Assembly: GCA_027186245.1 (NCBI GenBank)
Contig: CP114495.1
Span: forward strand, 7,556,501 to 7,620,500
DNA: 64,000 nucleotides
Origin: Coriaria nepalensis
Taxonomy: Eukaryota; Streptophyta; Magnoliopsida; Cucurbitales; Coriariaceae
Direction: 5' to 3'
Part shown: in pieces, positions 1 to 10,231 of the stretch
How positions within the stretch are numbered: position 1 is the stretch's first letter
Layout of the letters: every line of letters begins with the position of its first letter
Notes under the pieces: model-generated
Told to the model about the DNA's origin: nothing
Seen by the model: the letters and a program-made list of their open reading frames with translations, nothing else
The model's database searches: none
Position numbers and translations under genes: made by a program

Positions 1-14
1 AGGCTCTAACAATC

Positions 15-507
15 ATGGAGCCGACTCATCCCATCTCGCCATCATCATCTAACGACTCTTCTTTAGAAGAATTAAAGATAGTTGACATCTTTAAGATGCT
101 CATAGCCACACCCTCCGATCAGACTTCTAATCCTCAAACCAGACGAGAGTCTCCTCCACAAGGAGGAGATCCTTTTATTGACGAACCTACAGAAAGCACA
201 GATTCGGTTCATGTCCCCAGGGGCCCCACCCTAACAAGGCCACTAGTGGCCCTTGGTTTACCTTCAACTGCTTGGATCCAAGAGGTAGACGAGACCGCAT
301 CCATGAGTTCGGCGCCTGGATTGATCTACAGATGACTAAAATAGACTGGTCTCTTGAAGATATACTTAGTGAGTTTACTTCCATATTCACAGGTACCCTT
401 AGAGATTGGTATCAAACATTGGGCGAGTATCGACAAATCCACTTGGTCCGTAGAGCAGAAGCTTCCCACATTCGTTTAACTGAAATGAGGTGTGTTTATT
501 GTAATTA
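15..507 (+). pseudogene. Decayed retroelement or endogenous pararetrovirus-like structural protein fragment
   Basis: Two overlapping frames, 15-335 and 272-508, read as one protein broken by a frameshift near 270-330. The first part is Ser/Pro/Thr-rich and acidic. The second contains 'FTGTLRDWYQTLGEYRQ', the kind of Trp-rich helix seen in the capsid region of plant gag proteins and of endogenous caulimovirids. Neither frame extends beyond 508, where AT-rich DNA begins, and no polymerase follows, so this is a truncated relic. The choice between retrotransposon gag and pararetrovirus coat protein rests on a short motif only. The left part may continue outside the window. Confidence 0.4.
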
Positions 508-508
508 A

Positions 509-1069
509 AACTTAAAATTAAGTGTTTATTCGTATAAAGAAGATGAAAAAAAAAAAGGGATAAACTACAAATTGATCCTTAAAATTTATACTATATCTTA
601 TTTTGGTGCCTATACTTTTTTCTGTCTCATTTTGATTCCAAAGTTTGCAAGAATATTCGTTTTTTTAGTCTTTGGGTTCCATTTAAAATTTTGGATAAAC
701 TACAAATTGGTCCTTAGATTTTACCTATCATTTACCTTTATTAAAATTAAATTTTAATCTAACATAATTATATTACTATAAATAAAATCTAAAATTTTTT
801 ATTGCAAATATATCTTTGTATATCTTAACTTTTATATAACGTATTTAACTATTTCTATAAGATGATGGATTTCATATGCTATAAGTAACGACAACTTTTC
901 TTTAGATGTTATCTGTTAAAATAAATCTCTGATAATTGTATTTAAATTCAAAATATAAATTGAATAAATATCAATTAATTAAATTTAACTGAATTTACCA
1001 TAGTATATACTAGAATAATTTTTAGATGTAAAAGCATTTAACCTAATTAATATATATTTGTTAAATAAA
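509..1069. other. AT-rich intergenic DNA with a direct-repeat pair
   Basis: No gene seen. The phrase 'gataaactacaaattg' occurs near 560 and again near 692, each followed by a 'tccttaaatttt'-like stretch. The two copies about 130 bp apart look like the remnant of a small repeat element. Confidence 0.5.
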
Positions 1070-1373
1070 CCATCTGACGAATTCAGGATTTCGATACAAT
1101 AGAAATAGACTATAGAGTAAATTTATAAAAAATTTCAGTGAGGAGGGCGAACGATAAACTTAAGTTAAAAATTTCATAATATATGGTGAGAAAATTATAT
1201 AAAATTTTTTGTATTCTAATTTAGTATGGGTAAAAATTTTAATTTTGAAAACTTGTTGGGGTAAAATTGATTATTAAAATATGAAGTGGTGAAATTTTAA
1301 ATTTTACCCCAAAAATTTTAAAAGAGCTTTTTGGGGGCAGTGGGGGCAGCCCCCAAGGTGGATCCGCCCCTGC
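1070..1373. mobile_element. Non-autonomous TIR element, copy 1 of the 'cagtggcggat' family
   Basis: The left end reads 'gacgaattcaggatttcgat' and the right end 'ggtggatccgcccctg'. They are diverged inverted repeats resembling the common plant terminus 'cagtggcggatcca'. Just inside the right end is a G/C-rich block, 'gggggcagtgggggcagccc'. The interior is AT-rich with no coding capacity. The same architecture recurs twice near 61.3-62.3 kb, which supports a mobile family. The superfamily is not assigned because no clear target duplication was found. Confidence 0.5.
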
Positions 1374-1962
1374 TCCTATTATGGATCTCCACCTAATAAT
1401 GAGACATTCAAGATAAGTTATTGTAATTGTGAGACATCTAAATTAGATGTTTGTAAACGACCAAGGCTCCTCTTATATGAGTCTTTTTAAGTGAGGCAAA
1501 TAATAAATGTTCGATAAATAGAGAGGTTTGATTCTTATTTGTGTTATGATTAGTTTTCATTTGAGAGTGTAAAAATAATTTTCTTAAATTTTTTAAATTA
1601 AATATCTTTCAATAAAAATAAATTATTCATTAATTTATGTAAAATATTTTATATATTATTTAAATTTTATTATGATATTTAAATAATTTTCGAAACTTTT
1701 TTTTCTTCGACTTAAAAAATTCGCACTTTCTTATTCTCGTTTTTACTAATCTCATTCTCTTTTTTTTTTTTTTTTTTTCATTATCATTCTCACCGAAAAA
1801 ATCAAAATAAATATTTACCCCTATAATTCTAATTAGTTGAGGTAATGTGTTCGAATTTTATTATATTTTTAATAGCTAATAATATTTAATTTATAAAAAA
1901 TTTGAATTTTTATCATAAAATCTAAAAAAATTAAAATTAAAAAAAAAATTAATGTATTTTAG

Positions 1963-2008
1963 TGAACTTGGACCTTCTCCATTGGGCTGTTGAGAAGGTC
2001 CAAGTTCA
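1963..2008. promoter_or_regulatory. Perfect 17-bp inverted repeat upstream of CLPP6, with Site II-like motifs
   Basis: Positions 1963-1979 and 1992-2008 are exact reverse complements around a 12-nt spacer that contains TGGGCT. A second motif of this kind, in reverse (AGCCCAA), follows at about 2023. TGGGCY Site II boxes are known in promoters of plant housekeeping and organelle-protein genes. The hairpin ends 80 bp before the CLPP6 ATG, so it lies in the core promoter or 5' UTR. Its function is inferred only from position. Confidence 0.55.
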
Positions 2009-2088
2009 AAAGATAGTTAGAGCCCAAAAGCATCTACACACCTCATCAACCTCTTCCTCTTTCCTCCTCCTCCTTCTCTGGCTTCAAA

Positions 2089-4763
2089 ATGATGGCGTCA
2101 GCTTTTAGCCCTTCCCTTAGCTTCTCAGTCGCTTCGCAGAACAGACTCTCCTCCTCTATTCCTCCATTGTCTAGCAGCAGGTAATACATATTCGTCATAT
2201 ACTTGGAACTTGCTATATAGTAGCACTTCATTCACGCAATTGCTCTCAATTTTCAATTTCATTTTTTTTTTTTTATAAATAATTTATCCCTCGTTCGGAT
2301 TTTGTTTTAGAAACTCCAGGAGTAGGTCTGTAGTCTCAGTCTTGCCCACTCCATATGGAGATTCTTCAATTTCTGGTAAGTTCTTTTCATAAATTTTTCA
2401 AATCCTTCATCGTGGAGATGTTCATGTTAAATGAGACTGGTAGTAGCAGCTACTAAGCTAAACCCTAATTTGTTGAAGGAATTCATCTTAACTTGAGTCA
2501 ACTTGCTTATACTTTGCATTTTCATTGTTCCCAATTCCCCTGACTTTATAAAGGAATACAAATGTTTTCTTTTTCCCAATGCTTACAGTGATTTTATATA
2601 GCTCTGCTGCATTTTATTTTTTTGGGTATATTTCATTTGTTTATTTGTAGATTTTCTGTTTTCGCATAAAAATGCTAAAATCTTATGAAAATTTATCATT
2701 TCCCTAAAGGATTATCATCAAGCCGAACCAGATCTTTACCGCTAAAGATCAAGGAGAGGGATTTTTTTGATCCCAGTACCAGGTGTGTTATTAATTAGCT
2801 CAAGTTTTTCCATTTTCTTTTTTCCTTCTAGCATTTATATAACTATGTATGTCTGTATTCATTAATATTCACAAAACCGATTGAAGATCCCCTATATGAT
2901 TGTAACCTGTTTCAAAAATATCTTCCCTTAATGGAACTAATGGCATTAAGATATATACTTTTTTTTTTTTTAACACAGCTATGGCACGATAGAAGCTAAA
3001 AGGGGGGGTAATCCACCTATGATGCCAGCTGTGATGACACCTGGTGGTCCCTTGGACCTATCATCTGTATTATTCAGAAGCCGGATCATTTTCATTGGGC
3101 AGCCTATCAATTCTCAGGTGGCTCAAAGAGTAATATCCCAGCTTGTTACTCTTGCAACTGTGGATGAAAATGCAGATATCCTGGTTTGCTCAATTTTTTT
3201 TATCCTCATTTTCATGTCAATTTAATTTTAGTGAATCCCCCAAAAAAAGAGAGAGAGAGAACAAAATTTTAATTGGTTCCTTGTACCATTTTTAGGTGTA
3301 CCTAAATTGCCCTGGTGGAAGCACCTACTCAGTCTTAGCAATTTATGATTGTATGTCTTGGGTAAGGTTATCAAATCTACCTCCCTCTCTTAGTGCTCTC
3401 AGTTTGTATCTTTTCTTGTTTTGCTAAGCTTGAATGTCAAGATGCTCTTCATGAATCACTCTTCTTGAACCAGATTGTTGACTGGATTTTTTTTCCCCCC
3501 TTGCGGGTACTACTTGTGGTTTCAGATAAAGCCTAAGGTTGGCACGGTATGTTTTGGAGTTGCTGCAAGCCAAGGGGCACTTCTACTTGCAGGTGGAGAG
3601 AAGGGAATGAGATATGCAATGCCAAATGCCCGTATTATGATTCATCAACCTCAAAGTGGATGTGGGGTATGGATATTAAATATTTTCATTAGTCTATCTT
3701 AGTACATTTTAGAAAAATGCATTGGGTCGTACCCTCTCTTGATTTGAGAAAGTTGTATATATTCCATTTTCTTCTTCCTTCAATGACTAAACTTTTTTTT
3801 TTTTTCAGGGTCATGTTGAAGATGTGAGGCGGCAGGTCAATGAAGCCGTACAATCTCGTCATGTTAGTTTCTTCTTTCTCAATCACTTCATTTCCATGCT
3901 TTTTTGAGTTGCTAAATTTTGCAGCTCCTTTTTTCCCCCCTGAATAAGTTGTAATCTTCTAAACTTAGATGAGGCCAATAAAGAAAAGAAGGAAACTTTC
4001 TCTCCTTTTGTATCGGCAGTAAAATTCAATCTAATCAAGTTATGAACTGTAGGTTCATTACTTGTTGACAAAATACAAACAGATGAATTCATATGGGTGA
4101 TTTTCTATTTGCATATTTGTTGCCTGAATCTTTCTGTTAACTTTAAGCCCTTTCCTAATAAAATCAAATAAATTACAATACTTATTAACCTTTCTCATCT
4201 GTTGCAGAAAATTGACATGATGTATGCTGCTTTCACGGGCCAACCTCTAGAAAAAGTGCAACAATATACCGAAAGAGATCGTTTCTTGTCTGTCTCGGAG
4301 GTAAAAATACTACAGTAAAAATTAATCAGTTAGATTCATTCAGTGCATGGTAACATCCTCAATCCAACCCCTTATCGTTACCACTCTTAAAACCTTAGCT
4401 AGACATGCCCTTTTTCTTGTCCTTTTCTCACACTAGAAAGATCTGTCTAGTGTGAGAAACTATCTAATGCATCATGTGTATGCAATCAATGCTAGAAGGG
4501 ATGGTGGTATCCAATGTGGTGGGCCCCACATCTCTCATTGTTACATACACAGTACACTTCATATGTGAAATACTTTCTCGTTCGTGTGGTATAGGAAATA
4601 TCATAAGTCATGAACTCATAACTTCAGTTTCAGAATGCTCAAGTCCAAGGTATCTTTTACTGAACAAGTATTGCACCGAATATTTACTCATCAAGTATAT
4701 CCTTTTCTTTTGCAGGCTTTAGAGTTTGGACTCGTAGATGGGGTTTTGGAAACTGAATATTGA
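2089..4763 (+). CDS. CLPP6: ATP-dependent Clp protease proteolytic subunit 6, chloroplastic
   Basis: Nine exons with GT-AG borders: 2089-2180, 2311-2375, 2710-2782, 2979-3183, 3296-3361, 3526-3666, 3809-3862, 4208-4300, 4716-4763. Joined they encode 278 aa in one frame. The Ser-rich, acid-poor first 50 or so residues look like a chloroplast transit peptide. The ClpP fold follows from about residue 90. The catalytic triad is visible: Ser182 in GVAASQG, His207 in MIHQP, Asp256 in ERDRF, with the same spacing as in bacterial ClpP. The phrases '[14 protein letters not shown]' and '[20 protein letters not shown]' match remembered CLPP6 rather than the inactive ClpR subunits. The protein contributes active sites to the ClpP/R core of the stromal protease. 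Two ATGs stand in tandem at the start; the first is used here. Polyadenylation probably lies between 4800 and 4950. Confidence 0.95.
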
Positions 4764-4920
4764 TCGAATTTGGTTTTTCGGCCCGGCAAAATAAGACACT
4801 GCTCCGAATATTTATACCTTAGGTTGTTGTCAAGTCTTATCAAAAGTTTGTATTTGATGAAAATCTGCTTGTGTAATCTACCAAACATTATTGTCATATG
4901 GTAAATTTGGTCAAAACTGT

Positions 4921-6339
4921 GAGGTATAAGGAAATTTTGTTATGTTCCAGATATTTTGACAATTTGACGTTTTAGATGCCTGAGCAGAAAATAGACACCA
5001 CAATTCTGTCCAAATTTTTAATAATCCATATAAAAATATGTTCACTTTAAATTTATAATATACAATTTATTAATTATTATTTTTATATTTAAATTTTAAT
5101 TATTAAATATAATTTTTTTTTCTTTTTTAATAATCAATAGACTACACACGTACAATAAAACAAATACAAAAATAATATTTTTCAGTTATATTATATATAT
5201 ATATATATATTAGTTTTCGTCTCTGCTTGAAGGACATTTTGCATTCACTGTGAAGGACATTTCTGTGGTCTGTTTGCGGAGCATGAACAGACCATTGCAA
5301 TCATCTTAGCTCAAGCAGAAAAGAGCAAGTTTAATGCCATGCTTGCAAAGAGACTATCTATCTCATTTGGATTCCATCCGTGTAAGATTTTATAGTTCAT
5401 TTCGCTCTTTCCTGCATGAATTGAAGAGTTTTACTTTGAATGTTGTTGTTGAAAAGATTAAAATATTTTGTTTGACTAATTACAAGGGGTTTGATCTGGA
5501 TAGAAGCTTGATAAGCTGGAAGTTGTTCACGAGTTATTTCTTGTACGATTTAATTTTTATAATTGTGTCTAGGTTACTGTACTTTTGTCTTGGTTCATTT
5601 ATATTGTTGTGTTATACTTACAACAAAATTCAATATATCTTTTGGAATAAATGAAGAACAAGAATAAGCTACGATAAGGGATGATGGGGTACAATATTAT
5701 ATTATAAGAAGTCATTTAGATGTGGTTTAGGTCACTTAGTCAATCAAAATATATCGTAATTATAAATATAATATTATATATCATATCAAATTAATCATAT
5801 AAAAATGATATTTATAATTGTAAATTAGATTTAGTTTATAATTATAATAAGATTTAATTTAATATATAAATATGAGATTATCTATTGAAAAAATATATAC
5901 TTAAATTGTGTCCTTAATAAATGTGCGACAATTTTACTCGATCTATATGTTAGGTGGATTGACTTGACTAACACGGCTATGGCTAATATGGACAATATAC
6001 TTTAGTAACAGGACATGAATGTAAAATGTATATATTTTGGCCCAAAAAACATGCATATATTTATATACATACATATGTATTTTATTCAAAGTTAACTATA
6101 ATATTTTAACCCCAAAAATTTACATTATACATTATGATGCAAAAGTAAAACATTTTTAACTAGATTTGATTTGACATCAATTGTGTGAAACGGAAATTGG
6201 GAAATTTGCACAAGTTAATTTGATATTGGCTTTTATATAATGCTAGTGTTTTTATTGAATTTTAGAATTCACCAACCCTTTTCTAAAAAGGCATGTTAGG
6301 AAGGGGAATTTCTTACTTTTAAACTGTAGTGACAAATTG
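4921..6339. other. Intergenic AT-rich DNA
   Basis: Apart from the hairpin at 5222-5330 no gene or known element is recognised. An open frame at 5334-5654 (106 codons) is hydrophobic at its end but has AT-driven composition and no family likeness, so it is not called. Short AT microsatellites occur near 5200. Confidence 0.6.
5222..5330. repeat. Imperfect long hairpin of unknown nature
   Basis: Outer arms 'tctgcttga' and 'tcaagcaga' face each other about 85 nt apart. A partly paired stem follows, with TGCA-containing segments on both sides. A perfect 8-bp inner stem ('ggtctgtt' with 'aacagacc') closes around an 11-nt loop. This could be a tiny foldback transposon or a structured transcript. 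No known microRNA sequence was recognised. Confidence 0.35.
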
Positions 6340-7064
6340 CGCTATGAGCATAAAACTGTTACTGATCCGACCAATTTTATCGGATATTGTATTATATTAG
6401 ATATACCCGTCATCCGATATATTTGGCAAGACTTGTATTTAATACAAGAAAAATTAAAGTAAAACAAAGATGAAATCAATCTTCATCTTTGTGAGTTATG
6501 AAGGTCTGCCGCGCTTCGGGCTCTACATGGGCTATGCCGTTGTGAGTAGGTATAGATCTGCCACTATTGCTTGTTACCCTCTATCCCAGTAAGATCAACT
6601 GTTCGCTCACCCCCCTCTGGCCATCCCTCTCCCTCTCCCAGTCTTCTTCTCGCCGCCCTCCCTATGCCCGAGCAGCCAAGCCTTCTGTTCTGCCGCCATC
6701 CGTCGCCTCTTTCCTGATAAGATCTGTTGCACTCCCATCTCTTCTCTGCCCTTTGCCTTTGCTCTTCGCTTCCTCTGTTCTTTGCAGCCACGCCCTCCCG
6801 ATTAAATTCGTCGCCATCTGACGCCCTCCCTCTTGGTAAGATCTATCACACACCCCTCTCTTTTTCGCTCTTCGCTTTTGTTCTTTGCAGCCATGCCCGA
6901 CGCAATCATGCTCTCAAATATTCTACTATCTGATCCAATGGGGATCAAATCAAACCTAATACATGTCATAATAATTATAATTTGACCGGATTAGATACTC
7001 GATCCAATCAAATTGTCAGATATGTGCAACAATCGGGTCGGATTCGACCCGATGCTCAACTCTA
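6340..7064. mobile_element. Probable composite transposon with captured C/T-rich repeats
   Basis: A block of sharply higher GC content (about 6510-6900) sits between AT-rich flanks. It contains three imperfect direct repeats starting near 6588, 6716 and 6835. Each begins 'aagatc', runs through C/T-rich sequence, and in the last two ends 'tgttctttgcagcca'. The ends carry GATCC/GACC-rich sequence (6362-6420 and 6935-7055), similar in style to the hAT-like element at 52.9 kb, and the right edge reads 'gatgctcaactcta'. Open frames inside on both strands are composition artefacts. Exact ends and target duplication were not resolved. Confidence 0.35.
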
Positions 7065-9388
7065 GCACTAGTGACTTTTTACGAAACGAAATATTATTAC
7101 ATTTTTTTTTAATTTGACTTTAAATCATATTAAAATTTTAAAATTCACTATTTTTTTTTTCTAAAGTAACTTTTAGTAGAAGAATGAATTATTTTACTTT
7201 AGCTATCATTTTAAACCTACTTATTATAATTTAAGCTTTCATGGAAGAATTTTGTTGCACTAAGAGTCTTCCTTAAGAAAGGCATATGTTTGTTGTACTA
7301 TCATTGAAGGGATAGATGATTATAACATGATTCATATGGTATAAATCATATGATTAGACCTTTTGTAGCTAAATCACGGGACCCACATATTAGTATTTAA
7401 TATAAAAAAATATTAATACAGTTAAATCTCAATTTTTATTTATTTATTTTAATTATTATAAGAATTAAAGGATATCCAAATGTGTATGGGATTGTTAATT
7501 GGTGTAAACAAAGTAATAGACAAGATTATTGAATGTCTTGACATATTTTCTAATGGGTCACGTACAATATATCACACACTAATCAAAAGAGTTCTCACGA
7601 GTCATATTAGTGTATATACCATGTTGATGTTGTGTGAATCGATATTATATTATAAAAAGGTATTCTTGTATGGTTATAATTTAGGTTATATAATAAATTA
7701 ATTTTTTCGTAATTATAAATATTATTATTGTATATCATATTAAATTAATTATATAAAAATAATATTATAATTATAATTAAAAATATAAAATTAGGAGCAA
7801 TCAAAATTTAATTAATAATAAAAATAAATAATAATTTTAAAATATAACAAAATCATACGGAAAAATTATTTAAAAAAAATAATGAAAATAAAGAATTAGT
7901 GAAGAATGAATAAGATACAAAAAAGAGAACGAAAATAAAATGAAAAAAATAATGAAAAATAAAAGTGAAAGAGATTGAATTCATGATATTGATAACCTTA
8001 AAAATTAAAAGTAAAATCTATAATCTATTGAAATATAATATATTTCAATTACGAGTTTAAATCACATTATATATTTCTTAATTATTTTTTTCTTCATTTT
8101 TTCGGCCCGGCCACCCAATCTACATGACCGCCCGATCTTTCGGGTGAAATTAGTTCCGCCCTAATTGTAATGAGATTTAAATTTGATGTGTAGACGTGAA
8201 ATTATCCAAAAATACTTAATTAAATATGTTTGAATTTTACTCCATCTATATGTTAGGCGGGTGGGTTGAGTTGACTAACATGATTATAGCCAACACGGAT
8301 ATATACTTTAATATAAGGATATATGAATATGAATGTAATATACATTTGATCGAAAATGTGAAATTAAACATTGATGTATAATAATATAAATAAAAATGTA
8401 TCGTTAACAATAACATTTTTACTTATTATCCTTTAATTTATTTTCATACTAAATCAATTTATGACAACTTGTGTTATATAAATTTATCAACGAGTAATTT
8501 AATTATAATTTTTTAATTCATATATAATTTAAATAAGATTATTTATTTATTTAGATAATTTATTATTATTATTTCATCATCAATATTTTTATTATTTATA
8601 TTTTTCTTTCATTTTAATTTATTCTTATATTTGATAATTCAAATTTTTATTTTTTATTTAGAAAACTAAAACATTTATATTAGAAAAATTAAAATCTGAT
8701 CCGATTTTTTTAAATTAAAAAATACAGATAGACATTATCTATCTTTTTTTTTTTATAGGAGAAATCAATTGTTGAAATGAAATGAATCAACTTAACTTTT
8801 TGTAAAAAATATAATCAAATCAATTTAATATTTCATAAAAAATAATCTGAAAAATTCAAAATAATCATACTTTAGTTGGGCATGAAAATAATCAAAGTCT
8901 AAAGACTAATACACATCATATGGACACGTGCTGTGCGCATGATAAAGTCTCCCTACTTTGTACCTATATGTTTCCTTCTAGATGCCTAATTATTGCATAG
9001 TTAGAAGAGAATATCCCTAATTCTTTTGTTATTCTCTGCCTTTTTTTTTTTTTGGTCAAAATTGCCCCCACTTAACCATATATTATTTTTTGACTAGGCA
9101 TGTATACTGTATACGTATTGAATACGATAAAATACACACAAAAATCCAAATTTAAAAAAAAAAAAACGTCATCCAAATAAGACCTAATTGAGAGATTGTA
9201 TAGAATAAGTTAAAATTTTTCTTACTATCTTTTTGTGCAAGATTTATTCAATAGCCTCTACAACACTCAAAGACATCACCAGTCATATACTGCCTCGTGT
9301 CCCCCCTCTCTTCACCGACTCTGTCTCCCAATGCATGTGCTTATATTTATTTACTTTTTTGCATACAGATAAATTAAATAATATAAAA
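7065..9388. other. Intergenic AT-rich DNA
   Basis: Long A/T-rich stretch with many homopolymers. An open frame at 7480-7701 has no family resemblance. A phrase near 5945-6005 ('tatatgttaggtggattgact') recurs near 8250-8310 with few changes, so parts are old duplicates or repeats. No gene is supported. Confidence 0.6.
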
Positions 9389-9836
9389 AACAATTATTAT
9401 TTTTCACCCCCTTAATATTTAAAAATAAATTTATTTCCCTCTAAAATTTTAATCTAATTAAATTTCATCCTTAAAGTTTAAAATTATTTATTTTCATTTA
9501 TAAAATTAAATATTTATATTTGCGTCTAAATTTGGATAAGGTGGTTTTTGGATTTAGAGTTAGTTATGAATAAATAAAAGTAATGGGATTTAATTAAAAT
9601 TTAAATAAAATTGAACCAAATTATTTAGTTTATTACTGATGTAATCTGTTAAGTTTATGTAAATTTTTAAAGTTTAAAGCTATATTTGAAGATTTTACTT
9701 TGTAAATTTAACACGGGCTTCTGATGAAAATAACAATATTTTGAAAATTTTAAGGATGAAATCTAATATTTTGAAATATTAGTGACAAAATTGAAATAAA
9801 CGTTAAAAATTTAGGAACAAAAATAATAATTTAACC
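9389..9836. mobile_element. Foldback/MITE-like element with about 110-bp inverted arms
   Basis: The left arm (about 9389-9505) and the reverse complement of the right arm (about 9725-9836) share, in order, 'aattattattttt', a TTTATTT-rich block, 'tttcatccttaaa' and 'attttcat'. The middle has no coding capacity. Long, diverged arms point to an old foldback element just upstream of the PAT1 gene. Confidence 0.5.
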
Positions 9837-9916
9837 GAAAAAGAAAGTCTAACCTCCTCTTCTTCATTGTAATAACCTAGTGCCCCCAACACACCGATTA
9901 TTTTCTTTTTTGTATC

Positions 9917-9995
9917 CCTCTCTCTCTCTCTCTCTCTGCGCGAGAGAGGTGGGTTACCCTCACCGACTTTCCTTCAAAACAAAAACCCTAAATTC
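9917..9995. promoter_or_regulatory. CT microsatellite and telo-box in the PAT1 5' leader or promoter
   Basis: A (TC)n run lies at about 9917-9937. A telo-box (AAACCCTAA) follows at about 9983. Pyrimidine tracts and telo-boxes are common close to transcription starts of plant translation and RNA-metabolism genes. A role here is inferred from position. Confidence 0.5.
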
Positions 9996-10231
9996 TCTTA
10001 CAGAGAGGTTTTGAAGAGATATTTAGTCGTCATTTCCATAGATATCATCCTCTTAAGACCTAATTTTCATTTCGAAGAAAGCGTAGAAGCAGCTGCAGAA
10101 AGGCTTTTTAGCGTTCGATTTGCAAATCCAGTAGTTGCGACGGAGTTTTCGCCTTTTTCTTCCTGTTATTTCTGTTCTATCGTTAGGCGTTTTTTAGGTT
10201 TTGGTTGAAGTCTCAGATTAGTTCGGTTAAT

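Noticed and set aside
5334..5654. 106-codon plus-strand open frame
   Set aside because: Composition follows the AT-rich background, no motif or family is recognisable, and there is no promoter or splice context.
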